A DNA stretch of 64,000 nt from Alteromonas portus (GCF_005117025.1 NZ_SWCO01000009.1:124001-188000); one strand, 5' to 3'. Counted from the first letter of the stretch, positions 18,928-28,792 are shown. The notes: generated by a model from the sequence alone, not told the origin. Program-made: numbers and translations.

Positions 18928-19039
18928 GTTGACGTTTATTTACACGTTTTTCCTTGCTGGTCAGATCTTGTATTGGCAAATCATACGTTACGATGATTTT
19001 TGTGTATTTTTGCAGTAAGAATTGCTGGAGCGACAACTA

Positions 19040-19207
19040 ATGAACCAAACGCCGCCATTAGCCTTAGTGAAAACATGGTATCACCTACTGTCATCATCAG
19101 AAGACAATGATGTGAAAGCACGCGCACAAGAAATGCTGTTAAAAGCCTTCGAGTCGCCTGAGGCCATCGCGATTTATCTAAAAGAACACAATATCCTTAA
19201 GCACTGA
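19040..19207 (+). CDS. Small uncharacterised alpha-helical protein
   Basis: A 55-residue reading frame with a good ribosome binding site (GGAG, nine bases before the ATG at 19040) and a strong terminator directly after it. The sequence is predicted helical (ARAQEMLLKAFESPEAIAIYLKEHNI) with no cysteine, signal or membrane segment. The clear start signal and terminator argue that it is real. The function is unknown. Confidence 0.65.
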   Translation: MNQTPPLALVKTWYHLLSSSEDNDVKARAQEMLLKAFESPEAIAIYLKEHNILKH

Positions 19208-19210
19208 TCA

Positions 19211-19255
19211 AAAAAGCCTTAGCGTAGTAAAGGCTACTACGCTAAGGCTTAGTGT
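19211..19255. terminator. Strong bidirectional terminator
   Basis: A perfect 16 bp stem (19214-19229 with 19235-19250) and a five-base loop lies between two convergent genes, with A residues on one side and a T-containing tail on the other. It can serve the small gene at 19040 and the chaperone gene on the minus strand. Confidence 0.85.
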
Positions 19256-19284
19256 TATTCATACCGGAAAAAGAATAGAAAAGG

Positions 19285-20787
19285 TTAAGCGTGCTTAGCC
19301 GCTTGAATAGCTAACCCTTCACATACCGAATTAAAAGCATCATTTTCTAAGCGTGGTAAACCAGTAAGCAGGTTTTCATACAGCGCATCCACGACGATTG
19401 GCGATAAACTCATACCACCTGTGATCATCACTACTTCTGGCTTTTCACTACTGCTTTCTAAGCATTCCACTACTAGTGTTTTTACTTTATCAAGCCAAGG
19501 TTTTAACGCCTTTTTGAGCGAGTCTTGCGAAATCTCTACGTCAAAATCATCTTCGATATAGTGCAGCGGCAAGGTGATATTCTGTTTGCTCGACAGAAGC
19601 TCTTTGGCTAGTCGGGCCGAGTTCACCACGCGGGCAGACAACTTGTTCTCTTGAACAATAAGCAAGCGTTCTAGCTGGGCAGGCTCTTTTATTACTGACA
19701 TGGTTTGCGAAATATCTAACCCGTAATCGTCAGAGAAAAAGCGGGTAAGAGCAGGAATGTTATCAACCGCACACATGTCAGAGAAGTACGTAGGAGGAAC
19801 AGGAAGCCCGTTAATCATCTTAAGGCCCATTCCCATTTCAGGAGCAATAGCCTTAAGCACCAGGCTTTTATCGCAATCCATGCCGCCTAAACGTCTGCCT
19901 GTTACCGACAGAACATCGTCTTTACGGTCAAGCTGATTAGAACGCTCCGGCGAAAGCTTAATACAGCAGATATCCGTGGTGCCTCCACCAATATCTACAA
20001 TTAACGTGGTGGTATCTCTTGGTAGGGTTTGCTCAATTTTGTACGCCGCTGCGATAGGTTCATCTAGAAAATTAACCCCTGAGAACCCAGCTTTCGTCGC
20101 CGCTTCAGTCATAATTTGAATGGCTTGGGCATTCCCCTCTTCACCGCGGGTGCCGTGAAATTTAACAGGGCGGCCAATAACCGCATTATTAACAACCTTG
20201 CCTAGCTGCTGCTCTGCGCACTGTTTAAAGTACGCCAGTTGCTTAGCAATAATACCAATGAACGCTTGTTTTTGGTCGCCGTCTAGCGATGCGCCTAGGA
20301 AGTTTTTAGGTGAGTAGATAAGTCGGCCTTTATCAGGCATTTTAAGAAAGCGTCTAAACCCTTCTTCACCAAACGCAAACTTACCGTGCTCTACTAAGCG
20401 CAGCAAAGGAATTTCGTCTAGCGACATGGCATGCATCAATTGCGCTATAGCTTTGCGCTGTAGCGCAGGCTTGTTGTGCAAATCACCGCGCAGCGAGTCG
20501 ATACGGTCGCTGTACATCGCCTGTTCTTTTGGATCTTTCGCAGAGTAATAGCCGTCCTTCGCCTTATCTATTTGCTCACTGATAACGCGCTGTAACTGCG
20601 CCACTTTCGCTTCAACCATGGCGTCAGGAGGCGGCGGCAGTTCATCTTCAAAATAGATGAACACCGAAGAACGGATTTTATTGCCCTTCTTATCTAGCGG
20701 GTCAAGTTTGATGTGCTGATGGGCCGTTCCATCAAAATACACAACCTCAGAATTTGATGTACCGTAGTCAATCCCAATCGCAGTCAT
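19285..20787 (-). CDS. yegD: Hsp70-family ATPase, YegD-like
   Basis: A 500-residue actin/Hsp70-fold protein. The N-terminus AIGIDYGTSNSEV is the first phosphate-binding loop. VVNNAVIGRPVKFHG and FLDEPIAAAYK follow. TTLIVDIGGGTTD is the second phosphate loop, and MITGGMSLSPIV is the adenosine motif. There is no DnaK-type substrate-binding domain, which fits E. coli YegD, an uncharacterised Hsp70 relative. I start at the ATG at 20787, which gives the canonical N-terminus. A longer frame begins at 20844. No DnaJ or GrpE partner is nearby. The client is unknown. Confidence 0.92.
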   Translation of the reverse strand: MTAIGIDYGTSNSEVVYFDGTAHQHIKLDPLDKKGNKIRSSVFIYFEDELPPPPDAMVEAKVAQLQRVISEQIDKAKDGYYSAKDPKEQAMYSDRIDSLRGDLHNKPALQRKAIAQLMHAMSLDEIPLLRLVEHGKFAFGEEGFRRFLKMPDKGRLIYSPKNFLGASLDGDQKQAFIGIIAKQLAYFKQCAEQQLGKVVNNAVIGRPVKFHGTRGEEGNAQAIQIMTEAATKAGFSGVNFLDEPIAAAYKIEQTLPRDTTTLIVDIGGGTTDICCIKLSPERSNQLDRKDDVLSVTGRRLGGMDCDKSLVLKAIAPEMGMGLKMINGLPVPPTYFSDMCAVDNIPALTRFFSDDYGLDISQTMSVIKEPAQLERLLIVQENKLSARVVNSARLAKELLSSKQNITLPLHYIEDDFDVEISQDSLKKALKPWLDKVKTLVVECLESSSEKPEVVMITGGMSLSPIVVDALYENLLTGLPRLENDAFNSVCEGLAIQAAKHA

Positions 20788-20973
20788 AGTATGTTCGCTT
20801 AAAAAGTTAGAAGCGGATTGTAATGCAAAAGAACCTAACGGCACACCCCCTGTAAGCTAATCGAAACACAACGATTTGCCTTAAACACAACCGCTTACAC
20901 AAGGGCTTACTGAAAACCACTGCTCATAATGCTAGAGTAGGAATTAAACTTATAACAATGCCCACAAATAATT

Positions 20974-21393
20974 ATGAGTAACACAGCACCACTTATCACT
21001 TCTTTTGACGTACGTTTTTGTGAAACCGATGCTTTACAGCATGTCAGTAACACAGCATTAGTCGCGTGGTTTGAAGCAGCCAGAGAGCCTATTTTCAGAA
21101 TGTTTACTCCTGAGCTAGACTTACAAAACTGGCCACTCATTTTGGCCAGTTATAAGGTCGACTTTTTAGCTCAAATTTTCTATGGAAAGCCAGTTACAGT
21201 TAAAACGTATATTAGTCGATTGGGAAACAGTGCGTTCGACGTGTTTCAAGAGTTATGGCAAGACGATAAGCTATGCTCAACTGGCGTTACCACCATGGTG
21301 CATTTCGACTATAAAACACAGCGCTCTGCGCCAATTCCAGATGATGTGAAGTCAGAGCTACAGTCACACTTTAAAGAATTACCAACTAAGTAA
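20974..21393 (+). CDS. Hotdog-fold acyl-CoA thioesterase
   Basis: The 139-residue protein has the 4-hydroxybenzoyl-CoA/YbgC-type signature. Its motif VRFCETDALQHVSN corresponds to the family's VRFxDTDxxGHVNN, with the helix LVAWFEAARE after it. The residue before TD is glutamate, but the second aspartate is kept. It probably hydrolyses an acyl-CoA in the cytoplasm. The substrate cannot be told. The 2OG oxygenase follows after 22 bases, so they may be an operon. Confidence 0.85.
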   Translation: MSNTAPLITSFDVRFCETDALQHVSNTALVAWFEAAREPIFRMFTPELDLQNWPLILASYKVDFLAQIFYGKPVTVKTYISRLGNSAFDVFQELWQDDKLCSTGVTTMVHFDYKTQRSAPIPDDVKSELQSHFKELPTK

Positions 21394-21415
21394 TAAAGCG
21401 CAGTACGAGGTATCC

Positions 21416-22114
21416 ATGAGCGATTTAATTGAAGTTATTGATGATGTGTTACCAACAGAGCTGTGCACGCAACTCATGGAACGCTTTGAAAGCAGCCCTA
21501 ATTTAAGTCAAGGCCGCACTGGCGGTGGTGTAGATTTAGATAAAAAGCGTAGTATGGATGTGTCGATAAGCCGAAGCCCTGAATTTAAAGACTTATTTCA
21601 GCAAGTGATGCAGCACACCGGAAAGCAGCTGGTTGCCTATATTGAAAAATACTATTTTGCGCTTGTTGGGCCCATTGGCTTAACCGTACGCCATCCAAAA
21701 ACCGGCGAACCGGTAAAAGTAACCGGTGAAAATTTTGATGAAGTGGGCAAGCCAAACTTGGCAAATTTGGTGAATTACCTTTTTCGCGTAGGTGATGTTA
21801 ATGCACAGCGCTACACCGCGGGTAACGGCGGCTACCCATATTGGCACTCTGAAGTGTATCCGCAGCTTCAACATAACGATGCGCTGCACCGCGTGCTGCT
21901 GTTTATGTACTACTTAAACGATGTGGAAGAAGGCGGCGAGACCGAGTTTTATTATCAAAACCGTGCGGTTAAGCCCAAAGCAGGCAGAATGGTGATTGCG
22001 CCAGCCTATTTTACTCACACGCATCGCGGCCAAATTCCAAAAAGTAACGACAAGTACATTTTAACGTCGTGGCTTTTGTTTAACCGCGCTGAGCAGATTT
22101 ATACGCAGGGCTAG
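21416..22114 (+). CDS. 2-oxoglutarate/Fe(II)-dependent oxygenase, prolyl-4-hydroxylase type
   Basis: The 232-residue protein fits the P4Hc double-stranded beta-helix. The iron site appears as YWHSEVYPQ (a His-x-Glu pair in place of the common His-x-Asp), then FTHTHRGQ with the distal histidine. A lysine in SNDKYILTSW is suited to bind 2-oxoglutarate. EEGGETEFYY lies between them, as is typical of the family. It probably hydroxylates a protein or small molecule. The substrate is unknown. Its 3' end overlaps the end of the convergent aldolase gene by 4 bp. Confidence 0.85.
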   Translation: MSDLIEVIDDVLPTELCTQLMERFESSPNLSQGRTGGGVDLDKKRSMDVSISRSPEFKDLFQQVMQHTGKQLVAYIEKYYFALVGPIGLTVRHPKTGEPVKVTGENFDEVGKPNLANLVNYLFRVGDVNAQRYTAGNGGYPYWHSEVYPQLQHNDALHRVLLFMYYLNDVEEGGETEFYYQNRAVKPKAGRMVIAPAYFTHTHRGQIPKSNDKYILTSWLLFNRAEQIYTQG

Positions 22115-23067
22115 CTTAACGATAACTCCGTGATGATGTGCTCTAGCTCGCTGTACTCTTTTTTGGCGATAGGTAAAAAGGGTGCAGGTAAGCTAGGCGT
22201 TTCACAATAGCCCAAAATTTCTGCCGCGGCTGCAACCACACGCAAACCGCCGCCATTGCGCGCAAACATGCTCCATATTCCGCTTAACGCTTGTGACTGA
22301 GCCTGTGCATCAACAACATTACCAGAGTGAGCGGCGTCGATAATACGCGTTACGGTTCGCGGGAATATTCCCCCTATAACAGAGAGCCAAAGGTCACAAC
22401 CTTCACTCATTCCTGCTGCGCCGAAACTATCACCACTTACGCCGATAGCAATGTTTGCAGGCATTATCTCTCGCAATGATGATAATCGGCGAGCGCCTTC
22501 GCTATTGCTTGCTAAAGTGGGTGAGATACCTTTGCTAGCGCTATTATCCATTGAATTTTTGGCAAATGTGGCAAATGGCGAGCCGGGTATTTTAATCGCT
22601 CCGATATTCGGTAATTTTCCTATGCGACGGTATAAATCATCACTGAAGGTAAAATTAGTCACGCGAGGGTTTTCATAAACGCAGATAGGCACAGATACTT
22701 CGTGACTCACTGTCTCATAGAGGCCGTACACTTCGTCTTCGTTAAGTACTTGATAAGAAACCGGTGCCAACAACACAGCATTAACCCCTGCTTGCTGCAC
22801 CGCTTCAACGTTTTTTAACACGTCATAGGTACGAAGGGCCCCGACGCCTGCCATAACAGGAATGCCTTGTGCGTGGTTAACGGCGAGCTTTACTACGTTG
22901 TACTTTTCTTCTCGCGTTAGGTAAGGATAAAGCCCGGTAGAGCCAATGGCGCAAATTGAATCTACGTTAGCTGAGGCTAAATTATCAACAAGCCCTTGAA
23001 ACGCTTTGTAGTCTATCGTCTCTTGTTTAAATGGGGTAATGGGAAACGCTGATAGCCCTGTAAACAC
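22111..23067 (-). CDS. Dihydrodipicolinate synthase-family aldolase/lyase
   Basis: A 318-residue TIM-barrel Schiff-base enzyme of the DapA/NanA family. GSTGLYPYLT is the substrate carboxylate loop, VYENP carries the conserved tyrosine, and AIKIPGS carries the Schiff-base lysine. It starts with GTG, supported by AAGGG eight bases upstream. Sequence differences from true DapA (no classical GTTGE, and no neighbouring lysine genes) suggest another pyruvate- or keto-acid-dependent lyase. The substrate is unknown. Confidence 0.87.
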   Translation of the reverse strand: MFTGLSAFPITPFKQETIDYKAFQGLVDNLASANVDSICAIGSTGLYPYLTREEKYNVVKLAVNHAQGIPVMAGVGALRTYDVLKNVEAVQQAGVNAVLLAPVSYQVLNEDEVYGLYETVSHEVSVPICVYENPRVTNFTFSDDLYRRIGKLPNIGAIKIPGSPFATFAKNSMDNSASKGISPTLASNSEGARRLSSLREIMPANIAIGVSGDSFGAAGMSEGCDLWLSVIGGIFPRTVTRIIDAAHSGNVVDAQAQSQALSGIWSMFARNGGGLRVVAAAAEILGYCETPSLPAPFLPIAKKEYSELEHIITELSLS

Positions 23068-23205
23068 CTGATGCCCTTATTTTAAAACGTTTAATGCTTC
23101 CTAACGTTAACGCATCACCTATGCGTTGTCTCTATCTAGCTCGTCGTGACACTTGAGATAGTAGAGGTAACCTTCTTTAGCGTGGTTGTACATTCAAGGC
23201 TACCG

Positions 23206-23703
23206 CTAGAACCCCTCAACCGCTTCACCTTTTAAGCGGTAACCTACTGATGCGATATCGCCTTTCCAGCCGTCGGTCGATAGTTCGCCAGTCACCCATA
23301 TCGCATCGTAAATATTATCAATGCGTACACCTTCTTCAAATTTTACGTAAACAATTTGATTGGACGGCGGCGGTGGTACGTGAATACAGGCTCCAAAATA
23401 CGGAACAAGTAAGAACTCGGTGGTGAGTTCTGCGGTACCTTCAAGTGGCACAACAAAGCCCGGAATTTTCACTCGTTTACCGTCAAAGGTATCGACGACT
23501 GGTGCGTCTGGCTGAAGTTGACTCATTTCACCATTGTGCTGAACCGAGGGTGGTGCGAGTTCGTTAAAGCCTTCAGGTACAAGGTCTTCCCAATACACCT
23601 CTACAAGAGCTTTGACAGGCGCCTCATCTGCCAGAGCGTTGAAGGTTACAACCATCATTATTACAGCAAATAATGAAGGCATGGATAATTTATGGTGGAT
23701 CAT
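23206..23703 (-). CDS. DUF3299 periplasmic protein
   Basis: The 165-residue protein has a cleavable signal peptide ending near FNALADEA. The mature part carries the DUF3299 hallmark YFGACIHVPPPPSNQIVYV with GFVVPLEG upstream. Proteins of this family are exported and often sit near ABC-type lipoprotein or metal transport genes, but no such genes occur here. Function unknown. The single cysteine and histidine in GACIH may bind a metal (inference). Confidence 0.85.
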   Translation of the reverse strand: MIHHKLSMPSLFAVIMMVVTFNALADEAPVKALVEVYWEDLVPEGFNELAPPSVQHNGEMSQLQPDAPVVDTFDGKRVKIPGFVVPLEGTAELTTEFLLVPYFGACIHVPPPPSNQIVYVKFEEGVRIDNIYDAIWVTGELSTDGWKGDIASVGYRLKGEAVEGF

Positions 23704-23787
23704 ACTGCTCTCTATCGTTGAGTATTTTGTTCGCTTTTTTGTATCGGCTTTTGCTTTTCGTTTTCAATCTTCACTTTTTAGCCACAT

Positions 23788-23819
23788 ACAAAAAGGGCCG
23801 GTATTACACCAGCCCTTTG
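23788..23819 (-). terminator. Terminator of the pyrophosphatase gene
   Basis: AAAGGGC (23792-23798) pairs with GCCCTTT (23812-23818), with GGT/ACC inside the loop. On the minus strand it is followed by TTTTGTATG. It starts about 26 bases past the ppa stop. Confidence 0.75.
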
Positions 23820-23844
23820 TATCATCAATTTAAAGCAGCGTGAA

Positions 23845-24375
23845 TTATTCTGCTTCGAAACGCGCGATGCTTGCGGTAATTTCTTCTTTTGCAGCTGCAG
23901 CGTCTGCCCAACCGTCAATCTTAACCCACTTGCCTTCTTCAAGATCTTTATAGTGCTCGAAGAAGTGCTCGATTTGCTTAAGAAGAAGAGGAGGTACGTC
24001 AGCAATTTCTTTAACGTCACGATAGATAGTAGAAAGCTTGTCTACTGGTACCGCTAGTACTTTTGCATCTTTACCAGACTCGTCAGTCATGTTTAATACG
24101 CCAACTGGACGACACTTAATAACAGAACCCGCAAGTAGTGGGAACGGAGTCATTACTAGAACGTCAACTGGGTCGCCGTCTTCAGACAAGGTGTTGTTAA
24201 CGTAACCGTAGTTAGTTGGGTAGTGCATGCAAGTTGCCATGAAACGGTCAACAAAAAGTGCACCTGTGTCTTTGTCTACTTCGTACTTCACCGGGTCAGC
24301 GTGTGCTGGAATTTCGATGATCACATTTACTTCGTCTGGTACATTTTTACCAGCAGAAATAGCACTTAAGCTCAT
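23845..24375 (-). CDS. ppa: Inorganic pyrophosphatase
   Basis: A family I soluble pyrophosphatase of 176 residues that splits pyrophosphate and drives biosynthetic reactions. The signature DGDPVDVLV with metal-binding aspartates is intact. [17 protein letters not shown] and the DxxxDVP region ([10 protein letters not shown]) follow the family pattern. It is a single gene with its own terminator. Confidence 0.97.
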   Translation of the reverse strand: MSLSAISAGKNVPDEVNVIIEIPAHADPVKYEVDKDTGALFVDRFMATCMHYPTNYGYVNNTLSEDGDPVDVLVMTPFPLLAGSVIKCRPVGVLNMTDESGKDAKVLAVPVDKLSTIYRDVKEIADVPPLLLKQIEHFFEHYKDLEEGKWVKIDGWADAAAAKEEITASIARFEAE

Positions 24376-24507
24376 TCTTTGGTCCTTTCAATGATGTATA
24401 AGAAATTTGGGGTTAAGTATACGGTGACAGCAGCAAAATAAAAACGCTTTACGACCCTTGTCGTACTAATCTCTTTATTTTTTCACGAAATTTTGCTGCT
24501 TTTTAAT

Positions 24508-24536
24508 AAAAAAATGGCCCATCAGGGCCATTTTTT
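24508..24536 (-). terminator. Terminator of fbp
   Basis: A 10 bp stem (AAAATGGCCC at 24511-24520, GGGCCATTTT at 24525-24534) with a four-base loop lies immediately past the fbp stop codon. T residues lie on both sides. Confidence 0.88.
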
Positions 24537-24537
24537 G

Positions 24538-25515
24538 CTATTCCGCGTTGTCGTTGTAGCTTAAGCACATATCAACTTCATCTTTAGAACCGATAATGCA
24601 CGGTACACGTTGGTGAATTTCTTCAGGCATCACCTCTAGAATTCGGCCCGTGCCCGTTTCCGCTTTACCACCAGCTTGCTCCATCAAAAACGCCATTGGG
24701 TTGGCTTCGTAAAGCAAACGCAATTTACCTGGCTTTGACGGGTCTCTGTTATCGAATGGATACATAAAGATGCCACCGCGACAAAGCAAACGGTGAATAT
24801 CACCTACCATTGCCGCCACCCATCGCATATTAAAGTCTTTACCACGTGGCCCCTCTTTACCCGCTAAAAGATCAGCCACATACGCCTGCATAGCAGGTTC
24901 CCAATGACGCTGGTTCGAAGCATTAATTGAAAACTCAGAAGTTTGCTCAGGCACTTGAATATTCGGGTGAGTTAGCAGGAAACCACCATGGGTTTTATCA
25001 AGGGTATAAATGTGCGTACCGCGACCTGTGGTCAGCGCTAACATTGTAGACGGGCCATACAGTACATAACCTGCAGCAACCATCTGCGTACCAGGCTGCA
25101 AGAAAGCAGAGGGATCGTCTGGCTTCATCCACTGCGGTGCATGAGTAATTGAAAAAATAGTACCGATTAGGCTGTTAATTTCAGTGTTTGAAGACCCGTC
25201 AAGCGGGTCGAAGCTTACTAAGTAGTTACCTTCTGGGTTGCACGGTACTACATCGTCTTCTTCTTCAGACGAGATGGCTTTAACGTAGCCAGATTCCCTT
25301 AGCGTGTCTTTTAAAATGTGGTTAGAGATAACGTCGAGCTTTTTCTGTGTTTCGCCCTGTACGTTTTCTGAAAGAGTTGAACCGAGCACGCCAGCAAGTG
25401 CGCCTTGACTCACGCGGAAAGAAATTTCTTTACAGCCCGCTAGCAGTGTACGAATGAGTAGTATTAACTCAAGCGGTGCACCGTCTTGTTGCAATTGGGA
25501 ATTTAAACGTTTCAT
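24538..25515 (-). CDS. fbp: Fructose-1,6-bisphosphatase, class I
   Basis: FBPase dephosphorylates fructose-1,6-bisphosphate in gluconeogenesis. The 325-residue protein has the class I active-site region [14 protein letters not shown] with the metal-binding aspartates. Conserved stretches include [28 protein letters not shown] and [19 protein letters not shown]. The ATG at 25515 gives a standard N-terminus. It is divergent from mpl. Confidence 0.97.
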   Translation of the reverse strand: MKRLNSQLQQDGAPLELILLIRTLLAGCKEISFRVSQGALAGVLGSTLSENVQGETQKKLDVISNHILKDTLRESGYVKAISSEEEDDVVPCNPEGNYLVSFDPLDGSSNTEINSLIGTIFSITHAPQWMKPDDPSAFLQPGTQMVAAGYVLYGPSTMLALTTGRGTHIYTLDKTHGGFLLTHPNIQVPEQTSEFSINASNQRHWEPAMQAYVADLLAGKEGPRGKDFNMRWVAAMVGDIHRLLCRGGIFMYPFDNRDPSKPGKLRLLYEANPMAFLMEQAGGKAETGTGRILEVMPEEIHQRVPCIIGSKDEVDMCLSYNDNAE

Positions 25516-25824
25516 TGAATGTAAGCCTTTTTTTATGTGTAGGGTGTTGTACTTGCAGTCGCTCAGCTTTCCTTACCGGCGTTTATCTGAAGCACACACA
25601 GGTTTTAAGCCTGTGGTTAGATTGTAACCGTGTTCTTTGCTAAGTGGAACACACTTACCAAAAGTCATACACACACCATACCAGTTTGTATACTTTGAAT
25701 ACCTGAATGTTTACGGTGCACAAAGGCTGACAGCAGCACTGCTTTGATAAAAATTGAATTATCTATCGGCCTTATGGTTCTGATACAGTACCCCAATAAC
25801 ATGATAATTCATTGAGAATGCGCT
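25516..25824. promoter_or_regulatory. Divergent control region of fbp and mpl
   Basis: These 309 bases hold both promoters. A small inverted repeat CACAGG/CCTGTG is at 25597-25615, in the fbp leader. Nothing else stands out. Confidence 0.45.
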
Positions 25825-27183
25825 ATGCATGTACATATTTTAGGCATTTGTGGAAGTTTTATGGGTGGCATCGCCGCCATTGCTAAATCCCTAGGCCACA
25901 AAGTAACAGGGTCTGATAAAAACGTTTATCCCCCTATGAGTACCCAACTGGAGGCATTAGGCATCGAACTGACCGAAGGCTATTGCGAAAGCCAGTTCGA
26001 TCCAGCACCAGATATGGTAGTTATCGGTAACGCTATGTCGCGCGGCAATCACGCCGTGGAATACGTGCTAAACCGCAATTTACCTTACACCAGCGGCCCG
26101 CAATGGCTGCTAGATAACTTACTAAAAGATCGTTGGGTTATTGGACTTTCAGGTACCCACGGTAAAACCACCACCAGCAGCATGGTAGCGTGGATTTTAG
26201 AGCACGCTGGGCTTAACCCTGGTTATTTGATTGGCGGCGTTCCAGAGAACTTTGGTGTATCGGCCCGCGTGGGTGAAAGCCCCTTTTTTGTTATTGAAGC
26301 TGACGAATACGACAGCGCATTCTTCGATAAACGCTCTAAGTTTGTACACTACCGTCCAAAAACCTTAGTTATAAACAACCTTGAATTCGACCATGCAGAT
26401 ATATTTGCTGATCTTGGTGCTATTCAGACCCAGTTCCACCATTTGGTTCGCATGGTGCCTGAAAACGGGCTTATTCTTACGCCAAACAGTACCCCGGCTA
26501 TTGAGGATATGCTGAAAAAAGGTTGCTGGTCTTCTCGCCAATCGCTAGGCAAAGAATGGCACGCTGAACTGTTGAAGAAAGATGGCAGTGAATTCAATGT
26601 ACTCTATAACGGTGTTAACGTGGGAACCGTAACATGGTCCCTTTTGGGTCAACACAATGTAGACAACGCCTTAATGGCTATAGCCGCCGCCCATCATGCA
26701 GGCGTTACCTTACCTGATGCCATAGAAGCGTTATCCTTTTTTAAGAATGTTAAGCGTCGCATGGAAGTGAAAGGTGAAGTAAACAACATCACCGTATACG
26801 ACGACTTTGCACACCACCCTACCGCTATAGCGACTACAATTGATGGACTGCGCAAGAAAGTGGGTAATGCACGTATACTGGCTGTGCTAGAGCCCCGCTC
26901 AAACACTATGAAAATGGGCGTACATAAAGACTCGCTGGCAAATTCGTGGCAAAAAGCCGATGAAGTTTATTTGTATGAACCTGAAGGTATGGACTGGTCG
27001 TTAGCCGACTCCGTGGCCCATAGCAATGCGCCTACGCACTGCTTCAGAGATGTAGAGAAGATCGTTCAAGGCGTTTGCAACGTAGCACAACCGGGCGATC
27101 ATATTCTTGTGATGAGTAATGGCGGCTTTGAAGGCATTCATGGCCGTTTACTTGATGCACTAAACACGAAGTCCAAACTATAA
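25825..27183 (+). CDS. mpl: UDP-N-acetylmuramate:L-alanyl-gamma-D-glutamyl-meso-diaminopimelate ligase
   Basis: Mpl recycles the murein tripeptide by ligating it to UDP-MurNAc. The 452-residue Mur-ligase protein begins with the Rossmann-type HILGICGSFMGGIA. It has the ATP loop GLSGTHGKTTT near residue 111, the conserved IEADEYDSAFFDKRSKF (Mpl-specific), and the C-terminal YDDFAHHPTA. All are diagnostic. ubiX follows after 71 bases. Confidence 0.96.
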   Translation: MHVHILGICGSFMGGIAAIAKSLGHKVTGSDKNVYPPMSTQLEALGIELTEGYCESQFDPAPDMVVIGNAMSRGNHAVEYVLNRNLPYTSGPQWLLDNLLKDRWVIGLSGTHGKTTTSSMVAWILEHAGLNPGYLIGGVPENFGVSARVGESPFFVIEADEYDSAFFDKRSKFVHYRPKTLVINNLEFDHADIFADLGAIQTQFHHLVRMVPENGLILTPNSTPAIEDMLKKGCWSSRQSLGKEWHAELLKKDGSEFNVLYNGVNVGTVTWSLLGQHNVDNALMAIAAAHHAGVTLPDAIEALSFFKNVKRRMEVKGEVNNITVYDDFAHHPTAIATTIDGLRKKVGNARILAVLEPRSNTMKMGVHKDSLANSWQKADEVYLYEPEGMDWSLADSVAHSNAPTHCFRDVEKIVQGVCNVAQPGDHILVMSNGGFEGIHGRLLDALNTKSKL

Positions 27184-27254
27184 CAAAACAAAATTTCACA
27201 TAGTAATACCCGATAGACAAGCCCGCTTTGCTTGTTATCTACAGAGGCTAAACC

Positions 27255-27887
27255 ATGAAACACGACAAGCAAGTCACGCTTGCTATCACAGGTGCATCAG
27301 GTGCACCTTACGCACTTACACTATTGAAATCGCTAGTTAACGCCGATTACCAAGTGTATGTATTGATCTCTTCCGCTGCCAAAGTGGTGTTTGCCACAGA
27401 AGAGAACGTTAAGATACCGGGGCGCCCCGAAGACGCCGCGGCGTTTTTTACTGAGCACTGCAATGCAAAACCTGACCAAATTAAAGTATTTGGAAAAGAA
27501 GAGTGGTTTTCACCGGTAGCTTCAGGCTCAGCCGCCCCCGCTAAAATGGTGGTTTGCCCATGCTCTACAGGTACGCTTTCTGCCATTAGTATTGGCGCAA
27601 GCGACAACCTTATTGAGCGCGCCGCCGATGTCGTGTTAAAGGAGCGGGGACAACTTATTTTAGTGCCCCGTGAAATGCCGCTTTCTTCTATACACTTAGA
27701 AAATATGCTCAAGCTTTCACAAATGGGTGCTACAATTATGCCCGCTGCGCCAGGTTTTTATCACAATCCAAAGACTATCGATGACTTGGTTGATTTTGTG
27801 GTGGCGCGCATACTAGACCACCTAGGTATTGAGCAGTCCCTTGTCGCAAGATGGGGCTATCAGTCTTCCAAACATTCTGAGGATTAA
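27255..27887 (+). CDS. ubiX: Flavin prenyltransferase
   Basis: UbiX makes prenylated FMN, the cofactor of the ubiquinone-pathway decarboxylase UbiD. The 210-residue protein has the flavin-binding [12 protein letters not shown], the [12 protein letters not shown] stretch, [10 protein letters not shown] and LVPREMPLS, all characteristic. The ATG is preceded by AGAGG. The S1/P1 nuclease starts two bases past its stop, so the two genes are co-transcribed. Confidence 0.96.
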   Translation: MKHDKQVTLAITGASGAPYALTLLKSLVNADYQVYVLISSAAKVVFATEENVKIPGRPEDAAAFFTEHCNAKPDQIKVFGKEEWFSPVASGSAAPAKMVVCPCSTGTLSAISIGASDNLIERAADVVLKERGQLILVPREMPLSSIHLENMLKLSQMGATIMPAAPGFYHNPKTIDDLVDFVVARILDHLGIEQSLVARWGYQSSKHSED

Positions 27888-27889
27888 CC

Positions 27890-28699
27890 ATGTTCGCGTT
27901 TGCAAACAGGATTTGCGCTGTTGCGCTGAGCACACTATTTACATTGTGTATTGCATCACCCGCTTTCGGCTGGGGACAAACAGGCCACAGAGTAACTGGC
28001 GCTATTGCACAGCAGTACCTAAGCCCCCTATCGCAGGCTGCACTTATGGACCTGTTGCCTCATGGTTCGTTGGCTGAGGCCTCGACTCATGCTGATGAAA
28101 TGCGTTCTGACCCTAGCGAATTTTGGCAAAAAACAGCTAGCCCTTGGCACTATGTGTCTGTACCTGAAGGAAAAACCTACGAAGAAGTGGGTGCACCAAA
28201 GCAAGGTGATGCAGTTACGGCGTTAAAGCACTTTACTGAAACCTTAAAAAGCGACACTGCCAGCATTGAAGAGAAGCGTCTAGCACTTCAATTTGTCGTG
28301 CATATTATTGGCGACCTGCACCAGCCACTGCACGCTGGCAACGGCACTGATCGTGGTGGTAACGATGTAAAGGTACGCTTCTTCTGGCAAGACTCTAACT
28401 TGCACCGCGTATGGGATTCGCAAATGCTAGATCAGCGGGACTTGTCATATTCTGAGTGGACTGAATGGCTTACACAAACTATTACTTCAGAAGACATTCG
28501 CAGCTGGGCAACCACTGACCCTATGGTGTGGATTGAGGAAAGCACTACTATTCGCGATACCATTTATCCGCAAGACGCTAATAACATGAGCTATGACTAC
28601 TTATACAATCACCTGCCTACTGCTAAAAAGCGTTTACAGATGGCAGGTATTCGCATCGCCATGTATCTAAACCAAGTGTTTGATGACGCGAACAAGTAG
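27890..28699 (+). CDS. Secreted S1/P1-type nuclease
   Basis: A zinc-dependent phosphodiesterase that degrades single-stranded nucleic acid outside the cytoplasm. A signal peptide ends at PAFG. The mature protein begins with the invariant tryptophan (WGQTGHR), whose backbone binds zinc. Further ligands lie in SPWHYV, VVHIIGDLHQPLHAG, GGNDVKV and NLHRVWD. The length of 269 residues is typical. It may scavenge phosphate and nucleosides from DNA in seawater (inference). A strong terminator follows. Confidence 0.93.
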   Translation: MFAFANRICAVALSTLFTLCIASPAFGWGQTGHRVTGAIAQQYLSPLSQAALMDLLPHGSLAEASTHADEMRSDPSEFWQKTASPWHYVSVPEGKTYEEVGAPKQGDAVTALKHFTETLKSDTASIEEKRLALQFVVHIIGDLHQPLHAGNGTDRGGNDVKVRFFWQDSNLHRVWDSQMLDQRDLSYSEWTEWLTQTITSEDIRSWATTDPMVWIEESTTIRDTIYPQDANNMSYDYLYNHLPTAKKRLQMAGIRIAMYLNQVFDDANK

Positions 28700-28759
28700 C
28701 GTCACACTCGGTATGTAAGCGCTGAACGCACTTAAATAGTTATAAGCGCAAATAGAAAT

Positions 28760-28792
28760 ACAAACGGAGGCTCAAAGCCTCCGTTTTTTATT
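28760..28792. terminator. Terminator between the nuclease gene and rraA
   Basis: A perfect 11 bp stem AAACGGAGGCT (28762-28772) and AGCCTCCGTTT (28776-28786) with a three-base loop is followed by a T run on the plus strand. It also lies past the end of the convergent rraA. Confidence 0.92.

Noticed and set aside
23119-23193. 24-residue minus-strand frame between the DUF3299 and aldolase genes
   Set aside because: No ribosome binding site, very short, and it lies directly after a stop codon. Not supported.
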